Made by a program: the position numbers and the translations under genes. 64,000 bases of DNA from positions 3,038,001-3,102,000 of the forward strand of contig NZ_CP091036.1 in NCBI RefSeq assembly GCF_021535135.1, written 5' to 3'. This document shows, piece after piece, positions 39,066 through 49,424 of the stretch. Source of the stretch: Antarcticibacterium sp. 1MA-6-2. GTDB taxonomy: Bacteria; Bacteroidota; Bacteroidia; Flavobacteriales; Flavobacteriaceae. The notes beneath the pieces are model-generated. The model saw only the letters and a program-made list of their open reading frames with translations, was not told where the DNA came from and did not search any database. Each line of letters opens with the position of its first letter. The first letter of the stretch is position 1.

Positions 39066-40626
39066 ATGAAACAAGTAATAAACATTTTTCTCCTTTTACT
39101 ATTGACAACGGGATTTTGTTTCTCCAAGAGCACTTTCAGTAAAGGCAAGGATCAAAAGCTAGTCGTTACAACCACCTTTGGAACTATTTCAGGGAAAGTC
39201 GAGGAGGGGATATATTCTTTTAAAGGAATTCCCTACGCCAGCGCCCAAAGATTTATGCCTCCACAGGATCCTATTACATGGGATGGAGTCCGTGAAAGTA
39301 TTGAGTATGGGTAAGCAGCTAAACAAGTAGTTAGCTGGATTGATGAATCTCAAATGGATGAGAAAAAATTGTTCAGCTTAAATGTGTGGTCCCCGGGAAT
39401 TTTAGATAGCAAAAAGCGTCCTGTAATGCTCTGGCTGCATGGAGGAGGATTTCATGTTGGCAGCAGCAATGACCCAATGACCGATGGGAAGGCTTTGGCT
39501 CAAAAAGGAGATGTGGTAATGGTATCTGTAAATCATAGATTAAATATTCTGGGCTTTCTGGATTTGTCAGCATATGATGAGAAGTATGCTAAATCAGCAA
39601 ATGTTGGAATGCTTGATGTTGTTAAAGCCCTGGAATGGGTTAAAAATAATATTGAGCAGTTTGGAGGTGATCCTTCTAATGTGACCATTTTTGGAGAATC
39701 AGGTGGTGGAGGAAAAGTAGGTACCTTGATGGGTATGCCAGCGGCAAAAGGTTTATTTCACAAAGCCATAATTCAAAGTGGAACTTTAGTTAATGTTATG
39801 ACCAAAGAGAAATCCAGAGCCCTGGGTTTAGCCGTAATTGACAATTTAGGAATCACATCAAATGATGCTAAGTAAATTAGAAACTGTTCCCTATGAAGAC
39901 CTCGTAAAAGCGGGAAATGAAGCTATATTAAAATTATTTGGTCCCCGAAAACCCGGTTCAAAAACGATGTTTGGTTTTGCACCTTCAGCAGATGGTCAGG
40001 TTTTACTTCAGCAACCTTTTAGTCCGGGTTTTGCAGAAATTTCAAAGGATGTTCCTCTTTTAATCGGCACGACCTTAAACGAGCTTATTAAAACAGCTTA
40101 TGACGAAAAGGACCTGAGCATGGAACAGGCCAGATCACGTTTAACAAAGATATACGGTGAGGATACAAATCAATTTATAAGATTATATGAAAAGACCTAT
40201 CCTGATTTTACCCCTCAGGATCTTCTTTCTGTCGACACGGTTTTTAGGCCGGGAACTATTATGGCTGCTGATGCCAGGACGAAACAGGAGAGTGCTCCAG
40301 TCTATACCTATTTTCTAGCCTGGAAGAGTCCTGAAGATGGTGCAACAAAAGGTTCCTTTCACGGTTTGGACATTCCTTTGGCATTTAATAATATTGACCT
40401 AAAACCGGAGTGGACAGGTACTACAAAAGAAGCATATGACCTGGCTGACAAAATGAGTTCGGCATGGCTCAACTTTGCTAAAACAGGTAATCCTAATGTA
40501 GAAGGGAAATTGCCCGATTGGGAACCCTATTCAATTGACAATGGAGAAACTATGATTTTTAATGAAAAGTGCAGAATAGTAAATAACCATGACCGGGAAT
40601 TAATGAGCTTTATTATATCAAAATGA
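39066..40626 (+). pseudogene. Secreted type-B carboxylesterase, nonsense codon and frameshift
   Basis: Signal peptide (residues 1-20), carboxylesterase core with FKGIPYASAQRFMPP, SLNVWSPGI, WLHGGGFHVGS, nucleophile GESGGGG, and SFHGLDIPLAF for the catalytic histidine. Two defects: an in-frame TAA at 39312-39314 (EYG-stop-AAKQVVSW, where P is usual) and CTAAG at 39868-39872 (CTAG gives SNDASKLETVPY). About 520 codons in total. Because of both a stop and a shift I list it as a pseudogene, though sequence error could explain the shift. Confidence 0.75.
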
Positions 40627-40810
40627 TTTACATCCAGTGTGAGAAAAAAGGTATTTAACCAGGAAAAGAATTTTGAACTCCTCATTTTGTCAAAAATTAA
40701 TGGATGAAATGAGCAGTTCATATTCCCGAAGGAAGTATAAAAATTTCCTGTAAGGAAAAAAGATCAATAAATCTTCGGCTGCATCTCCATATTTAAATTA
40801 TAACACCTTA

Positions 40811-41521
40811 ATGAAACTATTAACCTTTCTCTTTCTCTTGTTTACCACCTTGTGTTTTTCACAAAAACAATATGAATTTGATTACCTCCTTGAATACGAA
40901 GTGACTCTTTATAAGGATTCTGTTAGAATAAAAAATCGTCCTTTCCATAAAGAGGAAAAAAGCTATAAAAAATATTATTTGACCAATTCGAGAAAAAACA
41001 ATTATACTGCAGTAATAAAGGATTTAGACAGTTCCTATTATAAGATGATCTTTAGAGATCAGGACGGTATTTATTCTGAAGTCTCAGTATTAAAGTCCAA
41101 CTTAAATAAGGCAGAATTTATAAACATTGATTGCAGATATGTTAGCCCCTATGAAAATCCATATAAACATCTAACTGAGGATTACGAATTCTTTGAATTA
41201 GCAGACACCCTTATTGATGGAACAGCTTACCAACATTTCAAGATAGCATCAATAAAGCCTAAAACAGTTAAAAGAAAAAAACTTGGTGCTGAATTTTATA
41301 TTATAGAAAAGGAAACTGAATTTCATTTGCCTGTAGTGGATTTTCCAACGATCTATGAGGAATGGAAAACCAAACAAAAGCTGCCCAATGGAATTTTTCT
41401 GGAAAAATATTATATAGACTATTATGATAGACTGGACTCGAAAGAGAAATTAATCAACTACTGGAAAATTGATAGGAAAATTGTGATTAGCGAAGATTGT
41501 GATTATACCCGGGAGGAATAA
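40811..41521 (+). CDS. Secreted hypothetical protein
   Basis: 236 residues with a clear signal peptide (MKLLTFLFLLFTTLCFS), then a soluble, lysine- and tyrosine-rich domain beginning QKQYEFDYLLEYEVTLYKD. No lipobox, no membrane segment, no recognised catalytic motif. Similar short secreted proteins are frequent in flavobacteria. Located between the esterase and an acetyltransferase gene, with its own spacing, so probably monocistronic. Confidence 0.65.
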   Translation: MKLLTFLFLLFTTLCFSQKQYEFDYLLEYEVTLYKDSVRIKNRPFHKEEKSYKKYYLTNSRKNNYTAVIKDLDSSYYKMIFRDQDGIYSEVSVLKSNLNKAEFINIDCRYVSPYENPYKHLTEDYEFFELADTLIDGTAYQHFKIASIKPKTVKRKKLGAEFYIIEKETEFHLPVVDFPTIYEEWKTKQKLPNGIFLEKYYIDYYDRLDSKEKLINYWKIDRKIVISEDCDYTREE

Positions 41522-41606
41522 AAACCCCGTAAAATTATTTTGAGGTTCAGTAAATTTCAGAAGGATTAAAATTTCAATATTGAGAGGCTGTTAACTATCT
41601 TCAAGT

Positions 41607-42170
41607 ATGAAAACAGAAAAGGAAAAAATGATCGCCGGGGAAATGTATAATCCTATGGACAGGGGGCTGGTGGAAGACAGGAAGCAAACAAGATTGCTCC
41701 TGAAAGCTTTTAACGACACAGCAGAAGACCAACTCTCCGAAAGAGGTCGCATTCAGAAAACTTTACTGCCCAATGCATCAAAGGATCTTTATCTGCAGCC
41801 TCCCTTTTACTGCGACTATGGGTTTAACATGAAGGTGGGGAAACGGGTTTTCTTCAATTTCAATTGTGTGGTACTGGATGTTGCCCCCGTAAGCATTGGT
41901 AGCAGAACGATGTTTGGTCCAAATGTTCAGATTTATACAGCCACTCATCCGCTGGATCATAAAGAAAGAAGTTCGGGAGTTGAATACGCAAAATCCATAG
42001 TGATAGGAGAAGATGTGTGGATTGGAGGAAGTGCAGTTATCTGTCCCGGAGTAACTATAGGAGACCGTAGCGTAATTGGTGCTGGCAGTGTAGTGACCAA
42101 AGATATTCCCGAAGATGTTTTTGCAGCTAGTAACCCCTGCAAAGTAATCCGGGTCCTGAAGGAGAATTAA
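41607..42170 (+). CDS. Maltose/galactoside O-acetyltransferase-type enzyme
   Basis: 187 residues of the left-handed beta-helix family. N-terminal Maa domain with MIAGEMYNPMDRGLVEDR, hexapeptide repeats including VWIGGSAVICPGVTIGDRSV, catalytic histidine in ATHPLDH and C-terminal ASNPCKVIR. It acetylates sugars with acetyl-CoA, the natural substrate being uncertain. Confidence 0.88.
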   Translation: MKTEKEKMIAGEMYNPMDRGLVEDRKQTRLLLKAFNDTAEDQLSERGRIQKTLLPNASKDLYLQPPFYCDYGFNMKVGKRVFFNFNCVVLDVAPVSIGSRTMFGPNVQIYTATHPLDHKERSSGVEYAKSIVIGEDVWIGGSAVICPGVTIGDRSVIGAGSVVTKDIPEDVFAASNPCKVIRVLKEN

Positions 42171-42295
42171 TTCAATCCGGCTGCAGCCGCTTACCCAATT
42201 TTAAATTATAGTTAGCATTGCATTTTTCCCAAGTTACCTTTTAAGGCAGCCTCTCAATTTCCGAGCATAAAACCTTCTCTTTTGCTAAAATTGAT

Positions 42296-42303
42296 TAATT
42301 TCG
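42296..42303 (+). promoter_or_regulatory. Putative ileS -7 element TAATTTCG
   Basis: One mismatch to TAnnTTTG, 25 bp before the start codon. Confidence 0.3.
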
Positions 42304-42327
42304 CACATCATTAGAAATTAAGGCAAA

Positions 42328-45300
42328 ATGAGCATGAAGTTTCCTGAATATAAAGGACTTGACTTACCTAAAGTAGCAGAGGAAATCCTCAACTACTGGA
42401 AGGAGAATGATATTTTTGAGAAGAGTGTTTCTACGCGTGAGGGGAAGGAGCCTTTTGTATTTTTTGAAGGTCCTCCATCAGCGAATGGACTTCCCGGAAT
42501 TCACCACGTAATGGCTCGTTCCATAAAAGATATATTCTGCAGGTATAAAACCCAAAAAGGCTTCCAGGTAAAGCGGAAAGCAGGTTGGGATACTCACGGG
42601 TTACCAATAGAACTTGGAGTTGAGAAGGAGCTGGGGATCACCAAGGAAGATATTGGTAAAAAGATAAGTGTAGAGGAATATAACCAGGCCTGTAAGAACG
42701 CAGTAATGCGTTATACTGATGTTTGGAATGATCTTACAGAAAAAATGGGCTATTGGGTAGATATGGAGGACCCATACATCACCTACAAATCTAAATACAT
42801 GGAAACTGTTTGGTGGCTGCTTTCCGAAATTTATAAGAAAGGGCTTATTTACAAAGGGTACACCATACAACCTTATTCACCCAAAGTTTATACAGGCTTA
42901 AGCTCTCACGAACTTAACCAGCCGGGAACATACCAGGATGTTACAGATACCACAGTAACCGCAATGTTTAAGGCAAAGAGAGATACACTTCCTGATTTTC
43001 TTCTGGATGTGTCTCCTGAGATTTATTTCATTGCCTGGACAACCACTCCCTGGACGCTTCCGTCAAATACGGCCTTAACCGTGGGACCGAAAATTGAGTA
43101 TGTAACGGTAAAAACTTATAATCAATATACTTTCGAGCCAATCACTATTGTAGTGGCAAAGAATCTGGCTGAAAAGCAGTTCGACAAAAAATTCAAAAAA
43201 GTAGAAAATGAGGAACTTTTAAACTCTTATAAACAGGGCGATAAGATCCCATTTTATATTGGAGAAAATACGTTTAAGGGAAAAGACCTGGTGGGAATTA
43301 AATACCATCAGTTAATGCCTTATGTGCAACCGTATAATAATCCGGAAAACGCTTTCCGCTTAATCTCTGGGGATTTTGTTACTACAGATGATGGTACGGG
43401 AATCGTACATATCTCTCCAACTTTTGGGGCAGATGATGCTATGGTTGCAAAGCAGGCTACTCCCGAAGTTCCGCCATTATTGGTGAAGGATGAAAATGAC
43501 AATCTTGTTCCACTGGTAGATCTTCAGGGGAAATTTGTAAAGGATCTGGGAGAACTGGGCGGCAAGTATGTAAAAAATGAATACTATGATGACGGGGAAG
43601 CTCCCGAAAAGTCTGTAGATGTTGAGATTGCAATAAAATTAAAAGAAGAAAACAGGGCTTTTAAAGTCGAAAAATACCTTCATAGTTATCCTAACTGCTG
43701 GAGAACAGACAGGCCAATCCTTTATTATCCCCTTGATTCCTGGTTTATAAAAGTGACCGAATTCAAGGACAGGATGTTTGATCTTAATAAAGAGATCAAC
43801 TGGAAACCAAAAGCAACCGGAGAAGGCCGTTTTGGAAACTGGCTTGCTAATGCCAATGACTGGAACCTTTCCCGTAGCCGCTACTGGGGAATCCCGCTTC
43901 CAATCTGGAGGACAGAGGATAAAAAAGAGGAGAAGATCATAGGATCCATTGCAGAGCTCAAGGAAGAAATTGCAAAAGCTATTGAGGCCGGAGTTGCAGA
44001 TAAAGATATTTTTGGAGGGTTTGAGCCGGGCAATATGAGCGATGAGAACTACGACAAAGTAGATCTTCACAAGAATGTGGTAGATGAGATCGTATTGGTT
44101 TCAGATTCCGGAAAACCTATGAGAAGGGAAGCAGATCTTATCGACGTTTGGTTTGATTCCGGATCTATGCCCTATGCGCAATGGCATTATCCCTTTGAAA
44201 ATAAGGACAAGGTAGAAGGAGGGGAAAAGACCGCCGACTTTATTGCTGAAGGTGTAGATCAAACCAGGGGATGGTTTTATACTCTGCACGCCATTGCTAC
44301 AATGATCTTTGATGACGTGGCTTATAAGAATGTGGTTTCCAACGGACTTGTTCTCGATAAGAACGGACAAAAAATGTCCAAGAGACTTGGTAATGCTGTA
44401 GATCCTTTTGAAACCCTTGCTGCTTTTGGGCCCGATGCCACTAGATGGTACATGATCTCCAATGCAAATCCATGGGATAACTTAAAATTTGATATTGAAG
44501 GAATAGGAGAGGTGCGTCGTAAATTCTTCGGAACGCTCTACAACACCTATTCATTTTTCTCGTTATATGCAAATCTTGACAATTTTACTTATTCTGAAGA
44601 TGAGGTAGCTTTAAACGACAGGCCGGAGATCGACCGCTGGATCCTTTCAGAATTAAATACCCTTATTGACAATGTAGATAAGTTTTATGCCGATTATGAA
44701 CCTACCCGGGCTACCCGTGCAATTTCAGAATTTGTTCAGGAAAACCTGAGCAACTGGTTCGTACGGTTAAGCAGAAGGCGTTTCTGGAAAGGGGATTATG
44801 AGCAGGATAAAATTTCCGCTTATCAAACCCTTTATACCTGTTTAATGACAGTTGCAAAGCTAAGTGCTCCTGTAGCGCCATTCTTTATGGACAGGTTGTA
44901 CAAAGATCTTAATTCAGCCACCAACAAAGAAGAGTTTGATTCTGTACACCTTGCTGAATTTCCGGTTTTTGATGCTTCTTATGTAGATAAAGATCTCGAA
45001 GCTAAAATGCAAAAGGCACAAACCATTTCTTCTCTCGTTCTTTCACTTCGGAAGAAGGAAATGATCAAAGTGAGGCAGCCTTTAAAAAGGATCATGATCC
45101 CTGTGCTTGACGATAAGCAAAAAGCTGAAATAGCAGCGGTTGAAGATTTGATAAAATCTGAAGTAAACGTAAAGGAAATTGAGCTTATAGACGATGCTTC
45201 AGGAATACTTGTGAAGCAGATAAAACCTAATTTTAAAGTTCTTGGCCCCAAAGTTGGTAAAGATATGAAAGCTGTTGCAGGAGCGATAAATAATTTCACT

Positions 45301-45732
45301 CCCGATGATATTTTGACCATAGAACGGGAAGGAAATATAACGGTTGACATTAATGGAAAAATGTTTACTTTTGGCGCCAATGACGTGGAGATCAGTTCAC
45401 AGGATATTGAAGGTTGGCTGGTAGCCAGCAGTGGCGGAATAACTGTTGCTCTTGATGTTCATATTTCAGAAGAACTGAAGAATGAAGGAATTGCCAGGGA
45501 ACTGGTAAACAGAATTCAGAATCTTAGAAAAGATTCAGGATTTGAAGTGACAGATTCAATAGATGTGACCCTACAGAAGGACGGTATTGTCGAGGATGCT
45601 GTTTTGAATAATATAAATTATATCAAAAACGAAACACTAACTGCAAACCTCGAATTTGCAGATGTGGTAAAAGACGGTAACGAGGTAGAATTCGATAATG
45701 TCGCCACTAAATTGTGGATCAGAAAACATTAA
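42328..45732 (+). CDS. ileS: Isoleucyl-tRNA synthetase
   Basis: 1134 residues, class I synthetase. The HIGH-type motif is seen in GLPGIHHVMARS (about residues 53-64), the editing domain (CP1) includes TTTPWTLPSNTALTVGP, and KMSKRLGN is the second signature. A long C-terminal anticodon-binding region follows; the zinc-finger C-terminus of E. coli IleS is absent, as in the longer IleS2-type enzymes. Start at 42328 or the second Met at 42334. Confidence 0.96.
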   Translation: MSMKFPEYKGLDLPKVAEEILNYWKENDIFEKSVSTREGKEPFVFFEGPPSANGLPGIHHVMARSIKDIFCRYKTQKGFQVKRKAGWDTHGLPIELGVEKELGITKEDIGKKISVEEYNQACKNAVMRYTDVWNDLTEKMGYWVDMEDPYITYKSKYMETVWWLLSEIYKKGLIYKGYTIQPYSPKVYTGLSSHELNQPGTYQDVTDTTVTAMFKAKRDTLPDFLLDVSPEIYFIAWTTTPWTLPSNTALTVGPKIEYVTVKTYNQYTFEPITIVVAKNLAEKQFDKKFKKVENEELLNSYKQGDKIPFYIGENTFKGKDLVGIKYHQLMPYVQPYNNPENAFRLISGDFVTTDDGTGIVHISPTFGADDAMVAKQATPEVPPLLVKDENDNLVPLVDLQGKFVKDLGELGGKYVKNEYYDDGEAPEKSVDVEIAIKLKEENRAFKVEKYLHSYPNCWRTDRPILYYPLDSWFIKVTEFKDRMFDLNKEINWKPKATGEGRFGNWLANANDWNLSRSRYWGIPLPIWRTEDKKEEKIIGSIAELKEEIAKAIEAGVADKDIFGGFEPGNMSDENYDKVDLHKNVVDEIVLVSDSGKPMRREADLIDVWFDSGSMPYAQWHYPFENKDKVEGGEKTADFIAEGVDQTRGWFYTLHAIATMIFDDVAYKNVVSNGLVLDKNGQKMSKRLGNAVDPFETLAAFGPDATRWYMISNANPWDNLKFDIEGIGEVRRKFFGTLYNTYSFFSLYANLDNFTYSEDEVALNDRPEIDRWILSELNTLIDNVDKFYADYEPTRATRAISEFVQENLSNWFVRLSRRRFWKGDYEQDKISAYQTLYTCLMTVAKLSAPVAPFFMDRLYKDLNSATNKEEFDSVHLAEFPVFDASYVDKDLEAKMQKAQTISSLVLSLRKKEMIKVRQPLKRIMIPVLDDKQKAEIAAVEDLIKSEVNVKEIELIDDASGILVKQIKPNFKVLGPKVGKDMKAVAGAINNFTPDDILTIEREGNITVDINGKMFTFGANDVEISSQDIEGWLVASSGGITVALDVHISEELKNEGIARELVNRIQNLRKDSGFEVTDSIDVTLQKDGIVEDAVLNNINYIKNETLTANLEFADVVKDGNEVEFDNVATKLWIRKH

Positions 45733-45737
45733 GACCC

Positions 45738-46124
45738 ATGTCAACAACAGAGACCAAAGAACGTTACAGTGATGCCGAGCTGGCGGAATTTAAGGAGTTA
45801 ATTCAATCTAAGATTAAAAAGGCACAGGAACAATTGGAGCTTTATAAAAGCGCCTATGTGAATGATGGTAATAATGGAACAGATGATACTTCCCCCACTT
45901 TTAAAGCATTTGAAGAAGGAAGTGAAACCTTGAGTAAAGAAGCAAACTCCCAGTTAGCCATACGTCAGGAAAAATTTATCAGGGATTTAAAAAATGCACT
46001 GATAAGGATTGAAAATAAAACTTACGGGATTTGTAGAGTAACCGGAAAATTAATTGCCAAAGAACGTTTAAAGCTGGTACCTCATGCCACTTTAAGCATT
46101 GAAGCAAAGAATTTGCAACGATAA
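45738..46124 (+). CDS. TraR/DksA-like protein without complete zinc site
   Basis: 128 residues from MSTTETKERYSDAELAEFKE (45738); the frame from 45714 overlaps ileS further. It has the DksA coiled coil (about 15-90) and the C-terminal block GICRVTGKLIAKERLKLVPH. Only one cysteine remains where four zinc ligands are usual, a variant common in Bacteroidota. It probably binds RNA polymerase's secondary channel. It overlaps no other gene and shares the ileS transcript, ending at the terminator at 46147. Confidence 0.85.
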   Translation: MSTTETKERYSDAELAEFKELIQSKIKKAQEQLELYKSAYVNDGNNGTDDTSPTFKAFEEGSETLSKEANSQLAIRQEKFIRDLKNALIRIENKTYGICRVTGKLIAKERLKLVPHATLSIEAKNLQR

Positions 46125-46146
46125 ACCACAAATCTTTTTAATATCA

Positions 46147-46183
46147 AACGCTCCCATATATCATTATGCTGGAGCGTTTTTTG
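46147..46183 (+). terminator. Terminator after the DksA-like gene
   Basis: AACGCTCC / GGAGCGTT perfect 8-bp arms with a 16-nt loop and a T run. Confidence 0.85.
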
Positions 46184-46197
46184 TTGATGAATATCTC

Positions 46198-46811
46198 ATG
46201 AAGTACAGCGTCCTTTGTTTACTTGTGCTCCCTCTTGCCCTTTTTTCTCAAAAGGATACTTCCCGAAGCTTTGATGCAGGAAATGTTCAGCGTCTTGAAA
46301 TATTCCTGGATGAAGTCTTTAGGATCAATCTTCAAACTTCCAAAGAAGATAAAATTCTTATAAGTACACATTCCGAAGGGGAATATTTTAATTACATTAA
46401 TCTTGAGGTGGAACAACTTCAGAATAAAATGCTCATTACTTCCAGTTTTCGGGAAATTCTACAGAGTGGCTACGACAAACTAAGTGCTCATAAAGTCTTT
46501 TCCTTAGAAGTTAAACTTACTATTCCTGAAGGATTAGAGGTTTACATATCCTCCAATATAGGCAGTGTAAATGCAACTGGTGCTTTTGAAGCCCTACAGG
46601 TGGATCTACAGTCCGGTGGCTGTACTCTTAAAGCTTTTACAGGGAACGCAATTATCAATACTTACAGAGGTGGAATTTTTGTAGCGACTGTAATGCAGTT
46701 GTTACTGCCTCTTCAGGTAAGGGGAAGGTAGAATTACCGGAGGAAATGAATGGTATTTATACCTTACAACTAAGATCTATTAACGGTGATATTAAGGTAG
46801 TTAAAAACTAA
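46198..46811 (+). CDS. Secreted DUF4097-like beta-helix protein (frame broken)
   Basis: The signal peptide (MKYSVLCLLVLPLALFSQ) starts at ATG 46198. The mature part has repeated short beta strands (SSNIGSVNATGAFEALQVDL, QSGGCTLKAFTGNAIINTY), the pattern of adhesin-like DUF4097/DUF2807 beta helices. The frame breaks at 46688-46690 (CTG); inserting A restores CTAG (ACTAGT) and the continuation ATSNAVVTASSGKGKVELPE to the stop at 46811. About 204 residues. It precedes lspA by 43 bp. Confidence 0.75.
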
Positions 46812-46854
46812 ATAATATTAGTATTTTTGAGGCTTAGTTAAACAAAAACAATTC

Positions 46855-47475
46855 ATGTCCCTAAAGAAAGCGAGTCTTCTCATCCTTTTGATCCTTATTA
46901 TTGATCAAGTCTCCAAATTTTATATAAAAACCAATTTTGTTTTAGGCGAAGAGATTGAAGTTCTTAGCTGGTTCAGCATTTTATTTGTAGAAAATGAAGG
47001 AATGGCGTGGGGAGCAAAAATTCCGGGAGAATATGGTAAATTGTTGCTTACCCTTTTCCGTTTGTGCGCAATTGTAGGGATTGGATATTGGCTGTGGGAC
47101 TCGGTAAAGAACCATGGATCTAAAGTTTTAATTATTGCCATTTCCTTTATTTTTGCGGGTGCCTTTGGAAACATCATTGATTCGGTCCTCTACGGAATGA
47201 TCTTTACAGACAGTTACGGCCGCGTAGCCGAATTTATGCCTGCGGGTGGAGGATATGCAGATATCTTCTACGGAAAGGTAGTAGATATGCTTTATTTTCC
47301 TTTATATGACGATATTTTACCTGAATGGATCCCCTTCTGGGGAGGAGAGCATTTCACTTTCTTTGAACCCGTTTTCAATATAGCCGACACAGCCATTAGC
47401 ACCGGAGTGGTGCTATTGCTGCTTTTTAATAAAAAAGCCTTTCCTAAAAAAGAAGAGGCTGCCGAAAATAATTAG
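46855..47475 (+). CDS. lspA: Lipoprotein signal peptidase
   Basis: Type II signal peptidase, 206 residues, four membrane helices. Catalytic aspartates lie in AGAFGNIIDSVLYG and FNIADTAIS. The longer loop between the two (with FMPAGGGYADIFYGKVVDML) is typical of Bacteroidota. It cleaves prolipoproteins after diacylglyceryl modification. Its 3' end overlaps the convergent response regulator by 4 bp. Confidence 0.95.
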   Translation: MSLKKASLLILLILIIDQVSKFYIKTNFVLGEEIEVLSWFSILFVENEGMAWGAKIPGEYGKLLLTLFRLCAIVGIGYWLWDSVKNHGSKVLIIAISFIFAGAFGNIIDSVLYGMIFTDSYGRVAEFMPAGGGYADIFYGKVVDMLYFPLYDDILPEWIPFWGGEHFTFFEPVFNIADTAISTGVVLLLLFNKKAFPKKEEAAENN

Positions 47476-47891
47476 GCGACGTTAACGTCCCGGTCAAATA
47501 TCTTTTCAAACTTCTTGAGTTCAATAGGCTTAATAAGATAATCTGTTACCAGGTTAAATGATCTTGCTCTCTCGAGATCCCGTGGATCAATAGAAGAAGA
47601 GACCACGTACAAGGTGATCTTTTTGTCAAAGTTGTTCTTGATCTTAATAAATTCTCCCAGGAATTCCCAACCATCCATAACAGGCATGTTCAGGTCCAGA
47701 AAGATAATATCCGGAAGTTTCTCCTCGGTCATGTTGCATAGAATTACCTTGAAATATTCAAGAGCTTCCAGCCCATTCTTAAAGATCAATAAGTTTTCTG
47801 ACAGTTTTTTGATTTCGATGATTTTCTTGACGAGATTCACATAGATTTTGTCATCATCTATAATGCACGCCAATTCAATTTTTTGCCCCAT
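47472..47891 (-). CDS. Single-domain response regulator
   Basis: 139 residues, receiver domain only. Acidic pocket D12-D14, phosphoacceptor D66 in IIFLDLNMP and the conserved lysine in LIKPIELKK. No output domain, so it probably acts by protein contact or in phosphorelay. It starts 8 bp after the histidine kinase gene stop, and is transcribed with it, making the two a likely pair. Confidence 0.9.
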   Translation of the reverse strand: MGQKIELACIIDDDKIYVNLVKKIIEIKKLSENLLIFKNGLEALEYFKVILCNMTEEKLPDIIFLDLNMPVMDGWEFLGEFIKIKNNFDKKITLYVVSSSIDPRDLERARSFNLVTDYLIKPIELKKFEKIFDRDVNVA

Positions 47892-47899
47892 TTGTTGAA

Positions 47900-49358
47900 T
47901 TAAAATTTAATTTTAAATGTTGTGCCAATATTAACCGTACTGGTGACAGATATGGTCCCACCCATCGTCTCTACCTGGTTACGCGTAATAAATAAACCTA
48001 TTCCTTTGGCATCAGGATTTCGGTGAAAAGTTTTATACATCCCAAACATCTTATCCCCATATTGATTGAGATCAATTCCCATACCGTTGTCACTTACTTC
48101 AAGGAATGCCTGAGCATTTTGCAGGTAAGACTGGATGAATATAACTGGTTTTCTTCCGGGTTGTTTGTAGCGGATGGCATTGGTAATTAAATTTAAAAGA
48201 ATGCTCTCCAGGTACTCAGGGATATATTTGATTTCTTTTAATGCTGAAAAATCTGAAACAATCTTCGCGCTTTCCCGGTTTATCAAAGAGGAAGTCGATG
48301 CTACTACAACGTCTAAAGCATTACTGAATTTTACGAGTCTTGGTTCTTTTCTTAAAAGATTTTGGTGACTAACCATATCATTCAGCTGGGAAATTGCCCT
48401 GTCAAGGTTTTCTGATATACTTTGAACATTATCTATAAGCTCGATTTTTTCTTCCTGATTGCGGGACTCCTTCACCAGCTGTACCACAAGGCTGAGGTTG
48501 CTGCTGTGTGATCTAAGGTTATGGGAAACAACGTGAGCAAAATTGAATAAACGGGAGTTTTGAGTGGCAATAATATCCAGCGTATTCTGCAGGTTTATCT
48601 CATTTTCTTTGTTGTCATCTATGTCCTGAAAGACACCTCTTATCCCAATGATCTCCTGCTCTTCGTTATATACAGGTTTTCCCGTTGCCCGCACCCAAAA
48701 TTCCCGACCATAGAGGGTGGCCATCTTGATCTCTTCCTTAAATGGAATACCATATTTCTCACACTTTTCAAACATAGAAAGTGATTTCTCCTGGTGTTCC
48801 CTGGAATAGAATTTCTGCTCAGTCCTCGTAATTAAGGTTAAAATCTTTTGGACAATCAAGGATCCTTTTTGTCACTTCATCCCAGTAAATTGCTTTATGT
48901 ACAGTGTCTACGTACCAACCTCCTGTTGAAGTCATTTCGGCAGTTTCCCTGTAGTAAAAGAAATTTTCTTCTATGGTATACTGGTCTCTCTTTGACTGGT
49001 GAATATTAACAAAAAGCAGAACTGCTGTATCCCGGTGAGAAGAATTGTCTTTGCTCTTTAAGTTACGGCATTCGAACCAGCGATATTTCTCGTTTTGGAG
49101 TTTTAATTTGATCTCCTGACTGAAACTTTCAGCTCCTTTGGTAAGATTCTCAAAGCCCACCCTAAAATCATAGCGATAGTCTTTGTGAAGTATATTATTT
49201 ATAAAGTAATCAAAGCGGGAAGAACCAGATGGAGGTGCACCTACCAGGGACTGAAAATGCTCACTCCAGGTAATTTCTCTGGTGATAAGGTCAATTTTCC
49301 AGTACGCAATATCGAAATCTTCTAAGATATTGTTTAACTGAAGGTCGTTGAGCATCAA
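47900..49358 (-). CDS. PAS-domain sensor histidine kinase (frame broken)
   Basis: About 486 residues, no membrane segment, so cytoplasmic. Two PAS/PAC regions (about residues 10-120 and 130-250), H-box FAHVVSHNLRSHSSNLS with the phosphorylatable histidine, N-box LLNLITNAIRYKQPG, and G-boxes DNGMGIDL and KGIGLFITR. The frame breaks near 48820-48835: NLNYED is followed by TGA, and KFYSREHQEKS continues in another frame (coding strand GACTGAGCAG; one base too many, or two missing). It pairs with the receiver at 47472. Confidence 0.82.
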
Positions 49359-49424
49359 TTATATTACTAGGGGGATATGAAATAAATGTAGTGCAATGTT
49401 AATAATAATACAAATATAGAAATC

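Noticed and set aside
33157-39314. TAA reassigned to a sense codon
   Set aside because: TAA ends many intact genes in the window (for example SulP and carbonic anhydrase).
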